Shown: positions 45,364 through 54,748 of the stretch, in pieces
Layout: every line of letters starts with the position of its first letter
How positions within the stretch are numbered: position 1 is the first letter of the stretch
Source: Planctomyces sp.
GTDB taxonomy: Bacteria; Planctomycetota; Planctomycetia; Planctomycetales; Planctomycetaceae
Direction: 5' to 3'
DNA length: 64,000 nt
Assembly: GCA_016795105.1 (NCBI GenBank)
Contig: JAEUIH010000007.1
Location: 1 to 64,000 of the forward strand
Program-made: the position numbers and the translations under genes
Notes under the pieces: model-generated
Told to the model about the DNA's origin: nothing
Databases searched by the model: none
The model's input: only the letters and a program-made list of their open reading frames with translations

Positions 45364-46280
45364 AAGAAACAAGCAGAATGGAGCCGCTCAGGATTGCCGG
45401 ACTTGGAGAAATCCTGTGGGACATATTTCCGGATGGCCCACGCTTTGGAGGTGCTCCGTCGAACTTCTCCTGCAGTACGGCTGAATTAGCTCTGGATGCT
45501 GCGAAGGTCTTTATCGCCAGTGCCGTAGGAAACGACCCTCTTGGGAACAATGCACTGACTGAGCTTCAAACGCACCGTGTCAATACAGTGTGTGTACAAA
45601 CAAACGATCGGGACACCGGTCAGGTGCATGTGAAACTCGACCAGGGAGGCTCAGCCCATTACCAATTTGCTGAAGACTCGGCATGGGACTATCTCCAGTG
45701 GGATGAGTCGCTGGCTCAGCTTGCCGGACAATGCAATGCAGTCTGCTTTGGCACACTCGGGCAAAGACACTCAATTTCTGCAAAGACAATTCTGAGATTC
45801 GTCGACAGTGTGTCGAACGACGCATTGAGAGTTCTGGATGTGAATCTGCGTTACCCGTATGTCAGCAATACTGTCATCGAGAATTCTCTCTCGCGAGCAA
45901 ATGTTTTGAAGCTCAACAACGAAGAACTTCCCAGGGTAGCCAGTCTGATCGGCGCAACCGGGAGCGAACTGCAGATGATGGAAGCACTGGCAAACCATTT
46001 TCGTCTGCACACCATCGCACTGACTCGAGGACCAGCAGGTGCGGTCATCCTTTCGGGAGACGAACTCAGTGACTTACCCGGAGTGTCGGTTGACGTCGTC
46101 GATACCGTCGGCGCTGGTGATGCATTCACCGCTGCAATGACCCTTGGGCTGCTCCGCGGAAACTCACTGGAAAAAATCAACATGGGTGCTATTGCCGCCG
46201 CAGCCTGGGCGTGTGTCAATTCGGGCGGTACAATGGCGTTCCCGGAGCACATCCGACAAAAGGTGCTCGGCGGCCACTGA
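45360..46280 (+). CDS. PfkB-family carbohydrate kinase, probable fructokinase
   Basis: The 306-residue protein carries the PfkB signatures GEILWDIFPDGPRFGGAPSN (N-terminal, substrate) and VDTVGAGDAFTAAMTLGLL (C-terminal, anion hole and catalytic Asp of GAGD). Further motifs are LRVLDVNLRYPYVS and LKLNNEELPRVA. Fructokinase (ATP + fructose to fructose 6-phosphate) is the best guess because the next gene is a GH32 fructosidase; other sugars are not excluded. ATG overlaps the previous TGA (ATGA), confirming the operon. Confidence 0.85.
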   Translation: MKETSRMEPLRIAGLGEILWDIFPDGPRFGGAPSNFSCSTAELALDAAKVFIASAVGNDPLGNNALTELQTHRVNTVCVQTNDRDTGQVHVKLDQGGSAHYQFAEDSAWDYLQWDESLAQLAGQCNAVCFGTLGQRHSISAKTILRFVDSVSNDALRVLDVNLRYPYVSNTVIENSLSRANVLKLNNEELPRVASLIGATGSELQMMEALANHFRLHTIALTRGPAGAVILSGDELSDLPGVSVDVVDTVGAGDAFTAAMTLGLLRGNSLEKINMGAIAAAAWACVNSGGTMAFPEHIRQKVLGGH

Positions 46281-46312
46281 GCGTATCCTCGTTTCTGAAG
46301 CGGATTCATATC

Positions 46313-48379
46313 ATGTCCTATGTTTGCACTTTGCTGAAGTCCCGAAGTCTCATAGCCGCATTATTGTGCTGCCTGACTTGTGCACACCGCCATGCTGCAG
46401 TGGCCGTCGATAGTGATGACATATTGATTGATGACTTTGAAAGCGGAAGTTACGGTCACTGGGAAGTTGTTGGCGAAGCATTCGGAACAGCGCCAGCCAG
46501 AGGAACTCTGCCAAATCAAATGGAGGTCTCCGGCTACCGCGGCATCGGGCTCGTCAATACCTTCCTGAACGGAGATAAGACAACCGGAGAGGCGACCAGC
46601 ACGAAATTTGTGATTCGCAAGTCGCACCTCGCGTTCCTGATCGGTGGAGGTCCACACCGCGACAGTCTTGGCATTGAACTTCTAATCAGCGGGAAGGTTG
46701 TGCGGTCAGCAACCGGCCCGGAGTCAGAATCACTGGAATGGGCGAACTGGAGCGTTGAAGAATTTCGCAATCAGACCGCTCAGCTCAGGATCTTCGATCG
46801 GGCCACAGAGGGGTGGGGCCACATCTGTATTGATCACATCGTCCAGACGGATACTCCGCCGGATCGATTCGATCTTGACGGCCAACTAGCTCTTTACCGG
46901 GCGTCTACCGACTACCTGAATGAACCACTGCGTCCTCAAGTCCATTTCACTCCCGAAATCAACTGGATGAATGACCCGAATGGTCTGGTGTTTCACGATG
47001 GCGAATACCACCTGTTCTACCAATTCAATCCCGCTGGATTGTCATGGGGTCACATGAGCTGGGGACATGCCGTCAGCCGTGACCTGCTGCACTGGGAGCA
47101 TCTTCCGCTGGCAATCCCGGAAGAGAATGGCATTATGGCGTTTAGTGGTTGCTGTGTCGTTGATCGTCAAAACACGTCCGGTTTCGGGACAGCGGCAAAT
47201 CCACCGCTGGTTGCTGTTTATACTGGGCATGGTCACGGAAAACAGGTTCAGAACCTTGCATGGAGCACAGATCGCGGGCGGTCCTGGACGCGATATGAAA
47301 AGAACCCTGTACTCGATGTCAACAACCCTGATTTTCGGGATCCACGCGTCTTCTGGCACGCACCATCAAAGCGCTGGGTGATGGTCGTCTCCCTTGCTGT
47401 TGAGAAGGTCCTTGTATTTTATAACTCCACCGACCTTAAACACTGGGAAGAAGTGAGCCGTTTTGGCCCGGCCGGTGCAAAGAACAAACCGAATTGGGAA
47501 TGTCCGGACTTGTTTGAACTGCCGGTTGAGGGTCACGATGGTAAGAAGTTGTGGGTTCTTGAAGCCGACATGGGAAGTGGCTCAATCGCCGGAGGTAGTG
47601 GCGGAGAATACTTTGTCGGGCACTTCGATGGTAAAGCGTTTACAGCGATTCAGGATGCTCGATGGGTTGACTACGGTCGAGATTTCTATGCCCCAATCAG
47701 CTGGTCCGATATTCCGGAATCTGACGGACGTCGAATCTGGATTGGGTGGATGAATAACTGGGAAACATGCCTTGTGCCAACATCACCATGGAGAAGCAGC
47801 ATGTCGATTCCGAGATCCCTGAGTCTCAGGCAAATCAACACGCGGGGAGCCTCAGACGGATCGGTATTCACCCTCGTTCAGAGACCAGTTCAGGAACTTC
47901 AGAAACTGATTCTGAACTCGAAGCAACTAGAGACCACGGGAATCACATGGCCGCCTGCAGCGGTCACCACAACGGGCGAACTCTCTGACCAGACTTTCAT
48001 AATCAACCTGAAACTTCATCCTGGGAATGCTCGGTCCTGTGGGCTGCGGATTCGAACCGGGGAAAATGAGTATACGGAAATAGGCTACGACCGCGAGCCC
48101 GCGGCCGTGTATGTCGACCGTCGAAACTCGGGGATCGTCGACTTTCATCCGGCATTTGCCGGACGACACGAGGCTCCCGCTCGACTCATCGATGGTGCAG
48201 TTGCCGTCCAGATTCTTGTCGATCGATCTTCGGTGGAAGTGTTCATCAACGACGGTGAAGCTGTCATCACGGACTGCGTTTTCCCATCAGGTCGAACACC
48301 GGTAGTCGAAGTCTTTGCTGGTGACACTTCCGCGACCGTGACAGGAACTCTCAACTTTCTTAAATCGGCTGTGCGATAA
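46313..48379 (+). CDS. GH32 levanase/invertase-type beta-fructosidase
   Basis: Start 46313 gives a signal peptide (LKSRSLIAALLCCLTCAHRH). The N-terminal domain (residues about 35-195: DDFESGSYGHWEVVGEAFG, GLVNTFLNGDKTTGEATS) is a beta-sandwich like those that precede planctomycete fructosidases. The GH32 five-bladed propeller then shows HFTPEINWMNDPNGLVFHDG (nucleophile Asp in WMNDPNG), FRDPRVFWH (RDP) and NWECPDLFELP (acid/base Glu in EC). The C-terminal beta-sandwich ends VDRSSVEVFINDGEAVITDC. It hydrolyses levan, inulin or sucrose outside the cytoplasm, releasing fructose for the kinase upstream. Confidence 0.9.
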   Translation: MSYVCTLLKSRSLIAALLCCLTCAHRHAAVAVDSDDILIDDFESGSYGHWEVVGEAFGTAPARGTLPNQMEVSGYRGIGLVNTFLNGDKTTGEATSTKFVIRKSHLAFLIGGGPHRDSLGIELLISGKVVRSATGPESESLEWANWSVEEFRNQTAQLRIFDRATEGWGHICIDHIVQTDTPPDRFDLDGQLALYRASTDYLNEPLRPQVHFTPEINWMNDPNGLVFHDGEYHLFYQFNPAGLSWGHMSWGHAVSRDLLHWEHLPLAIPEENGIMAFSGCCVVDRQNTSGFGTAANPPLVAVYTGHGHGKQVQNLAWSTDRGRSWTRYEKNPVLDVNNPDFRDPRVFWHAPSKRWVMVVSLAVEKVLVFYNSTDLKHWEEVSRFGPAGAKNKPNWECPDLFELPVEGHDGKKLWVLEADMGSGSIAGGSGGEYFVGHFDGKAFTAIQDARWVDYGRDFYAPISWSDIPESDGRRIWIGWMNNWETCLVPTSPWRSSMSIPRSLSLRQINTRGASDGSVFTLVQRPVQELQKLILNSKQLETTGITWPPAAVTTTGELSDQTFIINLKLHPGNARSCGLRIRTGENEYTEIGYDREPAAVYVDRRNSGIVDFHPAFAGRHEAPARLIDGAVAVQILVDRSSVEVFINDGEAVITDCVFPSGRTPVVEVFAGDTSATVTGTLNFLKSAVR

Positions 48380-48388
48380 TCAGAGCAT

Positions 48389-49591
48389 TTGCAGGAAGCG
48401 GTGGTTGAAAATGGGAGTGAAACGGAACACAACTTGAAAGCCGAGACTATCACAAAGGTCGTCTGTTCGGGACGGGCATTCGAACTGGGATTGTGTCAGG
48501 GACAATCAGCAGCAAAGCAGATTCTGGCTGCCCGTCGGGTTTTGTCCGAGCTTGAAGCATTCCGCCTGAAGCAACCGATCTGGCTGCCCTACACCATCTA
48601 TCGATGGGTCGCAGAACGAAAGTCGCTTCGGTACCTGCAGGCGGCACTGTCGTCAAACCATTCACAGATGCTCGACCGACTGCGCGGCATTGCGAATGGG
48701 GCAGACCTGAGTTTACAGGCGATGTGCCTGTTCAACGCACTTGAACCGCTTCTTTCATCGGTCGGCGATTGTACAGTTTCCCCGGGGGCGTGCTCGGCGA
48801 TCAGTGTTCGAGGGCGGCGTTCAGCGAATGGGTGTCCGATAGTGGCCAGAAACTTTGACTACCTGAAGCTGGTTCAGCCGTTTTATATGATTCGAGATGT
48901 TCGCCCCGAATCAGGATTTCGTTCGCTGGAGTTCACCACGGCCCCTCTGGCCGGCGCAGTCGATGGCATCAACGAAGCGGGTCTCTGCATCACTTACGAC
49001 TATGCGTTCACAACAGATCGGCCGGCGTCTTTTGCTCCTCCAATCTCAGTGATCATCGCTGAGACACTTCAGTGTTGTTCGACGGTTACTGAAGCGGAGG
49101 CGTATTTCCGTTCCAAATCTCGCTGGGGTGGCGGCATTCTTATGGTCGCGGATCCCAGTGGTGATATCGCTTCATTTGAACTCTCGAATACTCAACTTCA
49201 GGTTCGCCGACCGGCTCAAGGCGAGGACGTTCTGCACCATACGAATTTATTTTCGACTCCGGAGATGCAGAGCGTTCAAATTCCGCTGAATGCAATATAC
49301 GGACATAATGCACCCACGCATTTGCGTGGACGCCGACTGCACGAGTCATCAATCGTTCGCGATCAGAGATTTCAGCAGTTGCTCAGTGAGCATGACATTA
49401 TCGGCACCGATGAACTGGGCGAAATCATGTCGGATCATGGTCCGGAGAATCAACCTGGAGGTTCTACGCTGTGTGTTCATGGAAACTACTGGCATACCAC
49501 CGCATGTCTGCAGTTTTTTCCCTCGGAACGAAAAATGCGAGTCGCATTCAGTACGGCGTGTGAAGCAACGTTCACAGATTTCCAACTGTAG
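48389..49591 (+). CDS. C45-family Ntn-hydrolase (acyl-CoA:6-APA acyltransferase-like)
   Basis: The frame opens with TTG; the true start could be a GTG at 48401. The 400-residue protein has the C45 layout: RAFELGLCQGQSAAKQILA, GIANGADLSLQAMCLFNAL, then the self-cleavage site GACSAISVRG (Cys becomes the N-terminal nucleophile), GCPIVARNFDYLKL, VDGINEAGLCITYDYA and GILMVADPSGDIASFELS. Members cleave amide bonds by the Ntn mechanism; no signal peptide is seen. It lies ten bases after the GH32 gene and may share its transcript, though with no obvious biochemical link to fructan use. Confidence 0.8.
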   Translation: MQEAVVENGSETEHNLKAETITKVVCSGRAFELGLCQGQSAAKQILAARRVLSELEAFRLKQPIWLPYTIYRWVAERKSLRYLQAALSSNHSQMLDRLRGIANGADLSLQAMCLFNALEPLLSSVGDCTVSPGACSAISVRGRRSANGCPIVARNFDYLKLVQPFYMIRDVRPESGFRSLEFTTAPLAGAVDGINEAGLCITYDYAFTTDRPASFAPPISVIIAETLQCCSTVTEAEAYFRSKSRWGGGILMVADPSGDIASFELSNTQLQVRRPAQGEDVLHHTNLFSTPEMQSVQIPLNAIYGHNAPTHLRGRRLHESSIVRDQRFQQLLSEHDIIGTDELGEIMSDHGPENQPGGSTLCVHGNYWHTTACLQFFPSERKMRVAFSTACEATFTDFQL

Positions 49592-49606
49592 ATCTGAGAG
49601 ACTCGA

Positions 49607-49642
49607 CCACCGGCAATCAAGAAATCCCGCGATTGCCGGTGG
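49607..49642. terminator. bidirectional terminator hairpin between converging genes
   Basis: A perfect twelve-base stem CCACCGGCAATC / GATTGCCGGTGG with a 12-base loop lies between the C45 gene (ends 49591, plus) and the TlpA-type gene (ends 49674, minus). It is well placed to stop both transcripts. Confidence 0.65.
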
Positions 49643-49673
49643 ATCACAAGACAGACAGACGATTCGGTGCTGT

Positions 49674-50918
49674 TTATTCGCCGGACTTGCCGTTCTTTTC
49701 TTCAAGCACTTTACCGATGAACTCGCTCAGTTTTGGGCCTCGCAGTTGTGCGGCCGTTGCGAGAATCTCTCCTGTATCGCCATCAACAAGGAGGACAAAC
49801 GGAATTCCTGAGACGTCATACTGTAAACCAAGACTTGTCTCCCAGCCCTTGCCTTCATAAATCTGAGCCCAGGCAATCTCCTTCTCTTTCAGGAACTCTG
49901 TCACCTTCTCAGCCATATCAGGCTGATCAAAGCTGACTCCCAGGATTTCAAATCCCTTGTCATGCCATGCCGTGTAGGCTTCTTTCATGTGCGGAATCTC
50001 GCCAATACAGGGGCCGCACCATGTGGCCCAGAAGTCCAGCATCACGATCTTGCCCTTGTAGCTCTCCGGGAAGGAAACTTCCGTTCCATCCATCGTCTTC
50101 GCTGCAAACTTCAGAACCTGCTTACCGATCGACAGATCCGGCGGCAGCGGGCTCATCTCAACTGGCTCGGCAGCTTTCTCAAGCTTCAACAACCCACCTT
50201 CAAGCCTGAACAGATATGTTGTCCCCGTAAAGTTGAATGGTTGATCGAGAGCAGCGGACTCCAGACGTGACGTTACGCGACCATTGCCATCTCGGTCGAT
50301 CGGCAATCGGCTGTTCGAAGAAAGGCTACCGGCAACGAAGGTGGAAAACTCCTTATCGTCCAGCTTAAACGTGTATTCAGAACCAAAGTCAGCATAGAAC
50401 AGGATCGTGTTAGCGAGCGCTGCTCGGGACAGATCTTTGGGGTCGAACCGATACAGCCCAATCTCACCAACCCGGCCTCCGCCCAGTTCAAGCTTTCCCT
50501 TGCCATTGAACATCTTCTTACCGTTCTGGTCACGGACTTCCCATTCAGCAGGCTCGTCGTTCGTGATGTCACCATCGGCATTCGTGTCGATGAAGAGTCG
50601 ATGATCTCCTTCTTCCGGCTCATCAAGAATGAAGGCCCATTTTCCTTCACCGAATTCCAGAAAGCCATACTTTGGTGCCTTGAGATCTTCTGGTGCTTTG
50701 CTGACTACGGAGGCTTCCTGATCCATCACTGCTCGGATCGGCCGATAGCCTCCCACTTTTGCAACCACACCACTACCAAGGAACTTTTCCTGAACGTCTT
50801 CAGCCAGGCAGCGCTGATCTGAAAACTCTGCAATTGCAACGAGAGTTCCTGCCGCAACAGCGGTATTCGCTGCAACCGTCAATGCGGATTTCAAAAGTCC
50901 ATGCAGTCCAACACTCAT
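49674..50918 (-). CDS. TlpA-type thioredoxin with an N-terminal beta domain
   Basis: Start 50918 (MSVGLHGLLK) has AGGA eight bases upstream. An N-terminal hydrophobic segment (TVAANTAVAAGTLVAIAEFS) acts as signal peptide. Residues about 80-270 carry calcium-binding-like loops (IDTNADGDITNDEP, IDRDGNGRVTSRLES). The C-terminal thioredoxin fold reads KGKIVMLDFWATWCGPCIGE (active site WCGPC), GFEILGVSFDQPDMAEKVTE and YDVSGIPFVLLVDGDTGEIL (cis-Pro). It is a periplasmic or surface thiol-disulfide oxidoreductase of the TlpA/ResA kind, common in planctomycetes with such a fused N-terminal domain. Confidence 0.85.
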   Translation of the reverse strand: MSVGLHGLLKSALTVAANTAVAAGTLVAIAEFSDQRCLAEDVQEKFLGSGVVAKVGGYRPIRAVMDQEASVVSKAPEDLKAPKYGFLEFGEGKWAFILDEPEEGDHRLFIDTNADGDITNDEPAEWEVRDQNGKKMFNGKGKLELGGGRVGEIGLYRFDPKDLSRAALANTILFYADFGSEYTFKLDDKEFSTFVAGSLSSNSRLPIDRDGNGRVTSRLESAALDQPFNFTGTTYLFRLEGGLLKLEKAAEPVEMSPLPPDLSIGKQVLKFAAKTMDGTEVSFPESYKGKIVMLDFWATWCGPCIGEIPHMKEAYTAWHDKGFEILGVSFDQPDMAEKVTEFLKEKEIAWAQIYEGKGWETSLGLQYDVSGIPFVLLVDGDTGEILATAAQLRGPKLSEFIGKVLEEKNGKSGE

Positions 50919-51054
50919 ATTCATGTTCCTGGTCTGAAGCCTGAAAATATGACCTTGATCGAGAGGCACAAATCATACCGCGGCATTCCAAACCCAACAG
51001 TCCCGCAATGGTATCGAGGACTGGAAATCCTCGAATCATCGGAGCAAAACGGGC

Positions 51055-52500
51055 TTACATTCCGGCTGCCGCTTCAAACGCTGTACCGGGCAATTCCCTG
51101 CCAGCCAGCAGCTTAAACTGCATCTGAAGCTGACTTGCAAAGATTGCGGACGGGGAGATCAGCCGTGCACCACGTGCCAGAGCTTCCTCCACAAACGCAG
51201 ACTCCTGAGGATAGCTCGTGAGGTCCACCACGTTCATTCGTTCACGGATGATCATAGGGTTCAGTTCTCCCTTACCTGTTCCACATGCAAGTCCTCTTTC
51301 CGCGATGATAAGAGTATCTGCTCGAACATCGTGCGCTGCATTCCAGGTAACCAGTCTGACGCCGGTTTCACGGGCAGCACCCGCAGCAGAATTATCAGAC
51401 GACGATGCCAGACTGACAGCAGCCCCCTTGCTGCCAAAGTACAATGCCGCTGCCTTCGCGAAGGCAGTGTGTCCGATCACGAGCACACTTCCGCGAGAGG
51501 CCCATTCCGGAGTATTGGTCACCTGCTGTCCTGCAACATCAATTGCCTGCATGAGCGTAGAGACACCCTTCCATCCATCCTTTCGCTCAGTGAGTACATC
51601 CATGCAGCCGGTCTTCTGGGCGGTCTCGTCACCGGGGCCAGCAAAGGTGCTCATCGAAGTCATATAAGCAGGATCAATGATCAATCCATTGATTTTCATG
51701 GTTGACAGCATCTTCGGAAGTCGGCTGACATCACCCGGAATGAGTGGCAAACAACGAATAGGCTTATCCAATTCCTGAAACGCTGCATTGAGGACTCGGG
51801 CAGCCGTGTTCTCCGCGGTGCCGTATCCCACGATTCCGAGAAACCTGGTTTTGGAATTGATATCTTCGAAGTGGTATTCTTCCTTAAGCTGCCAAACAGT
51901 AGGCTGTTGCTCGAATGCTTCCATCCCGCGTTCGAGCGCAGCATAGATCCACGGCGACCCATATCTGCGTCCCAACAGCGAAAAGGTTGTACCGGAACGC
52001 CCCACTCCAAATCCAACAACGGGCAAAGCACGGGGCTGCGTTACGGCGGCAAGCAGCGGCCATGCCGCGTCCAGATTGTCAGTCGGCCACGTCACCTTGA
52101 CGATGTCTGCATTTGCAGCCTGACACTTCTCGAAGATCTCGTCGATCTTTCCCAGTGGACGATTCAGACTGGTAAACGAAATGACTCGTTTTGTGGATCC
52201 AAATCGAGGAATACCGGGTGCAATATCGAGATCAAGTTCCACGTATGCTGGCCCGGAAACGATCGCACTTCTCAACAACTGCAGTCGCTCCGACTCAGTT
52301 CCGTTCCACTGCCCGCCATCCTGTGGACGACGGCATGAGATGAGGATCGGTTTGTCAACAGCCTTGATCAGTTCTCCGATATTGGGTTCCTTCAGGAAGT
52401 GATCCAGACACAGTTCGATCAGGTCTCCCTGTCGAGAAGCGTTCAGCAGGTCTGCCGGTGCCAGAGTTCGAGAAGTTGGTGTAACGGAGATGCAGATCAT
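51055..52500 (-). CDS. aroDE: AroD-AroE fusion (type I 3-dehydroquinate dehydratase plus shikimate dehydrogenase-like)
   Basis: Start 52500 (MICISVTPTS) has AAGGAAG nine bases upstream and overlaps the previous stop. The AroD part shows AYVELDLDIAPGI, then ADIVKVTWP with the Schiff-base Lys. The usual His of the SYHDF strand is replaced in ISFTSLNRP, so H143 is not obvious. The AroE part shows FLGIVGYGTAENTAARVLNA and a Rossmann loop GSVLVIGHTAFAKAAALYFG, but the NVTIPHK Lys and GYNTD Asp blocks read LIIDPAYMTSM and DGWKGVSTL. Shikimate pathway membership is likely from architecture and context, but activity is uncertain. 481 residues. Confidence 0.7.
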   Translation of the reverse strand: MICISVTPTSRTLAPADLLNASRQGDLIELCLDHFLKEPNIGELIKAVDKPILISCRRPQDGGQWNGTESERLQLLRSAIVSGPAYVELDLDIAPGIPRFGSTKRVISFTSLNRPLGKIDEIFEKCQAANADIVKVTWPTDNLDAAWPLLAAVTQPRALPVVGFGVGRSGTTFSLLGRRYGSPWIYAALERGMEAFEQQPTVWQLKEEYHFEDINSKTRFLGIVGYGTAENTAARVLNAAFQELDKPIRCLPLIPGDVSRLPKMLSTMKINGLIIDPAYMTSMSTFAGPGDETAQKTGCMDVLTERKDGWKGVSTLMQAIDVAGQQVTNTPEWASRGSVLVIGHTAFAKAAALYFGSKGAAVSLASSSDNSAAGAARETGVRLVTWNAAHDVRADTLIIAERGLACGTGKGELNPMIIRERMNVVDLTSYPQESAFVEEALARGARLISPSAIFASQLQMQFKLLAGRELPGTAFEAAAGM

Positions 52501-53855
52501 CGGTCCGCTTCCTTGTCGTGAGTTTGAGTAACAGGGATATTTGCAGGACGAAGTGAATTCAATCCGATCAGACTTAAGACACTCAGAATCGGCATTACCG
52601 GGGCCCGCATCCGTGTGTCGGTCCAGTAAAACGTGTGCATCACAAGGAAGCCGGACAGCACCAGCCAAAGGCACGCTCTGCCAGGGACCGAGTGCCGCCA
52701 AAACAAGAGCACAGAAAGTCCGACACCGATCCAGGTCACTGCATACCACGCTGCGGTGCCCCGAGAAATGGTGAGCATCAGGCCTCGACCGGGGATCGCA
52801 GTGGTCAGTCCCCAGAACCGAAGTTGACGATGCAGACAGGCTTTGACAAACGTAGCAGGATTCAGGCGAATCGTCTCAAATGCCTGCTGATACATGAACC
52901 GATCAAAAGCAACTTCATTCGTCTGTGCGATGCCGTCTTCAGCAGCCTTGCCGATCATTGATTTTTGCCACTCCAGAAGAGCGGTTCCATTCCATGGACT
53001 GCCGGGATCACGCAGGGTCACGTCCCGATAGTAGCTGACATTGTTTCCGAGCGCCAGTGTATAACCGCCGTGTGTCGTGGAAGGGATCAGGGAATCGAAG
53101 ATGATTGCATTGCGGATAATCCATGGAGTCACTGGCAAAAGGATCGAAGTTCCCAGAAGCAGCCCGGTCCCAAATGCTGACCGCAGCAATGTCGGGATTC
53201 GACGTCGGGTGGTGTCCTTCCGAAATGCGTCAGCAGATGTTCGAACTGCCGTCAAAACATGCCAGGACAACAGCAGTAATCCGCAAACCAGAAACACAGG
53301 GCGGACCAGAGAAGCAACGCCAATCAGAGCACCGCACAGAAAACCGGAAAGGACTTTCTCCCTGCTGTTTTCCGCGGATGAAAGAAACTGATGATACCGC
53401 AGGCTGGCAAGACAAATGCCGGCCGAAAGCGCTGCGCTCAGCACTTCTGTCATCGGAAGTATTGTGTAGCGAACAAGCAGCGGATCCAGTGCAATCAGTA
53501 AAGCCGCTGCATTCCCCAATTGCTGACTGAGCCTGAGTTGTTCCGCCAATTGCCGAGTCAGAAGGACGGTCAGCACGCCAATCGTCAGCTGCAGCACTGC
53601 GACGGCTCTGCCTGGTGCAACACTGAAGCCCGGCATCCATGCGATCAGGTACGGCAAACCGGGAGGCCGGAACGCCGTCGGGAGGCCGGAATGAGGGTTC
53701 GCGAAGCCCGCCCCCTGAGCAATCATCTGAGCGTGAGCCACGTAGCCATCCGGATCGGTTTCGAGTTCGCCAGGCCGGTACAGGAGCGCCAAGACTCGAA
53801 CCATAGTCGCGATGAAGACGACAGACAGAAAGATCAGCCTGTGTCGATTCATCAT
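52497..53855 (-). CDS. membrane glycosyltransferase of the GT39/ArnT-like type
   Basis: About ten to twelve hydrophobic segments are visible (IFLSVVFIATMVRVLALLYR, FSVAPGRAVAVLQLTIGVLT, GNAAALLIALDPLLV, SAFGTGLLLGTSILLPV, CLWLVLSGFLVMHTFYW). The first luminal loop carries ETDPDGYVAHAQMIAQGAGF and FRPPGLPYLIAWM, the DxD/aromatic loop of the dolichol- or undecaprenyl-sugar transferase group. It probably transfers sugars from a lipid carrier to a lipid or protein. ATGA overlap couples it to the AroDE gene downstream. Confidence 0.7.
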   Translation of the reverse strand: MMNRHRLIFLSVVFIATMVRVLALLYRPGELETDPDGYVAHAQMIAQGAGFANPHSGLPTAFRPPGLPYLIAWMPGFSVAPGRAVAVLQLTIGVLTVLLTRQLAEQLRLSQQLGNAAALLIALDPLLVRYTILPMTEVLSAALSAGICLASLRYHQFLSSAENSREKVLSGFLCGALIGVASLVRPVFLVCGLLLLSWHVLTAVRTSADAFRKDTTRRRIPTLLRSAFGTGLLLGTSILLPVTPWIIRNAIIFDSLIPSTTHGGYTLALGNNVSYYRDVTLRDPGSPWNGTALLEWQKSMIGKAAEDGIAQTNEVAFDRFMYQQAFETIRLNPATFVKACLHRQLRFWGLTTAIPGRGLMLTISRGTAAWYAVTWIGVGLSVLLFWRHSVPGRACLWLVLSGFLVMHTFYWTDTRMRAPVMPILSVLSLIGLNSLRPANIPVTQTHDKEADR

Positions 53856-54653
53856 TTAGCCCTGACGGATGATGGTGTCATCAAAATAATTCGTGCTCAT
53901 ACCGGCATCGATGACAATTCCCTGGGCGTTAATCCCTGATGATCGAGGACTCAGCAAAAACGCTACGGTCGATGCGACCTCTTCTGTCTGAACAGCCAGT
54001 TTCCGAAGTGTTGCCTTTTCGGCGAACAGATAACTGTCAACATAGCCTGGAATTCCAGCCGAGGCAGAAGTTTTCAGAAGGCCCGGGCAGGCTGCGTTGA
54101 AACGAACTTTGGAGAACTTTGAAAATGACTTTGCAAGGAAGCAGAGGGATGAATCAAGTGCAGCTTTCACCGGGGCCATGTATCCATAGTTTTCGGCGGC
54201 CATCCGAGTCGTGGAAATCGAAATTGTAACAACACTGCCTTCTTCCCGATCCAGCAGCCCTTTGAACGCATCCGACAAGGCCATCAGCGAATAACAGGAG
54301 ATATTGATGGCCTGAAGAAAGGCGGCTCTCGGTGTCTCATGAAAGGCTTTCCAGCCCGCTGAATAGTCCGCGAAAGCAACAGAGTGCACCAGCCCATGGA
54401 GCACGGGAACAGCTTCCGACACTTCCGTTTTCAGTCGATCAATCTGGTCCTGATGTTCCACGTCACAAACGAACACGGGGGAACCCGGCGCAAGCTTGCG
54501 GACGGATTCGGCACGAGTTTCAGAGCGAACTGAAAACAGCACATTCGCACCTGCATCCATGAGCATCTTCGCAGTGTGCCATGCAACGCTCTTCCGATTG
54601 GCAACCCCCACAATGAGGATGTTCTTTCCGGCGAGCTTCAGAAAATCGATCAT
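53856..54653 (-). CDS. fabI: enoyl-[acyl-carrier-protein] reductase, FabI type
   Basis: The 265-residue short-chain dehydrogenase has the FabI N-terminus [20 protein letters not shown] (Gly-rich NADH loop), [18 protein letters not shown] and [20 protein letters not shown]. The catalytic block reads [12 protein letters not shown]: Tyr156 and Lys163 of the E. coli numbering are present, but the LSY motif (Tyr146) is ISI. The C-terminal part reads [20 protein letters not shown]. It reduces enoyl-ACP in fatty acid synthesis. It is four bases from a glycosyltransferase gene; possibly a second or divergent FabI. Confidence 0.85.
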   Translation of the reverse strand: MIDFLKLAGKNILIVGVANRKSVAWHTAKMLMDAGANVLFSVRSETRAESVRKLAPGSPVFVCDVEHQDQIDRLKTEVSEAVPVLHGLVHSVAFADYSAGWKAFHETPRAAFLQAINISCYSLMALSDAFKGLLDREEGSVVTISISTTRMAAENYGYMAPVKAALDSSLCFLAKSFSKFSKVRFNAACPGLLKTSASAGIPGYVDSYLFAEKATLRKLAVQTEEVASTVAFLLSPRSSGINAQGIVIDAGMSTNYFDDTIIRQG

Positions 54654-54748
54654 GAATCTGTCTTGTTGTTGGTCGTGGACTTGTTGTAGGTCGTAGAGTC
54701 GGATGGAATCACGTCAGCTGAAATGGCCTCGCAGCAGTCATCAAATCG

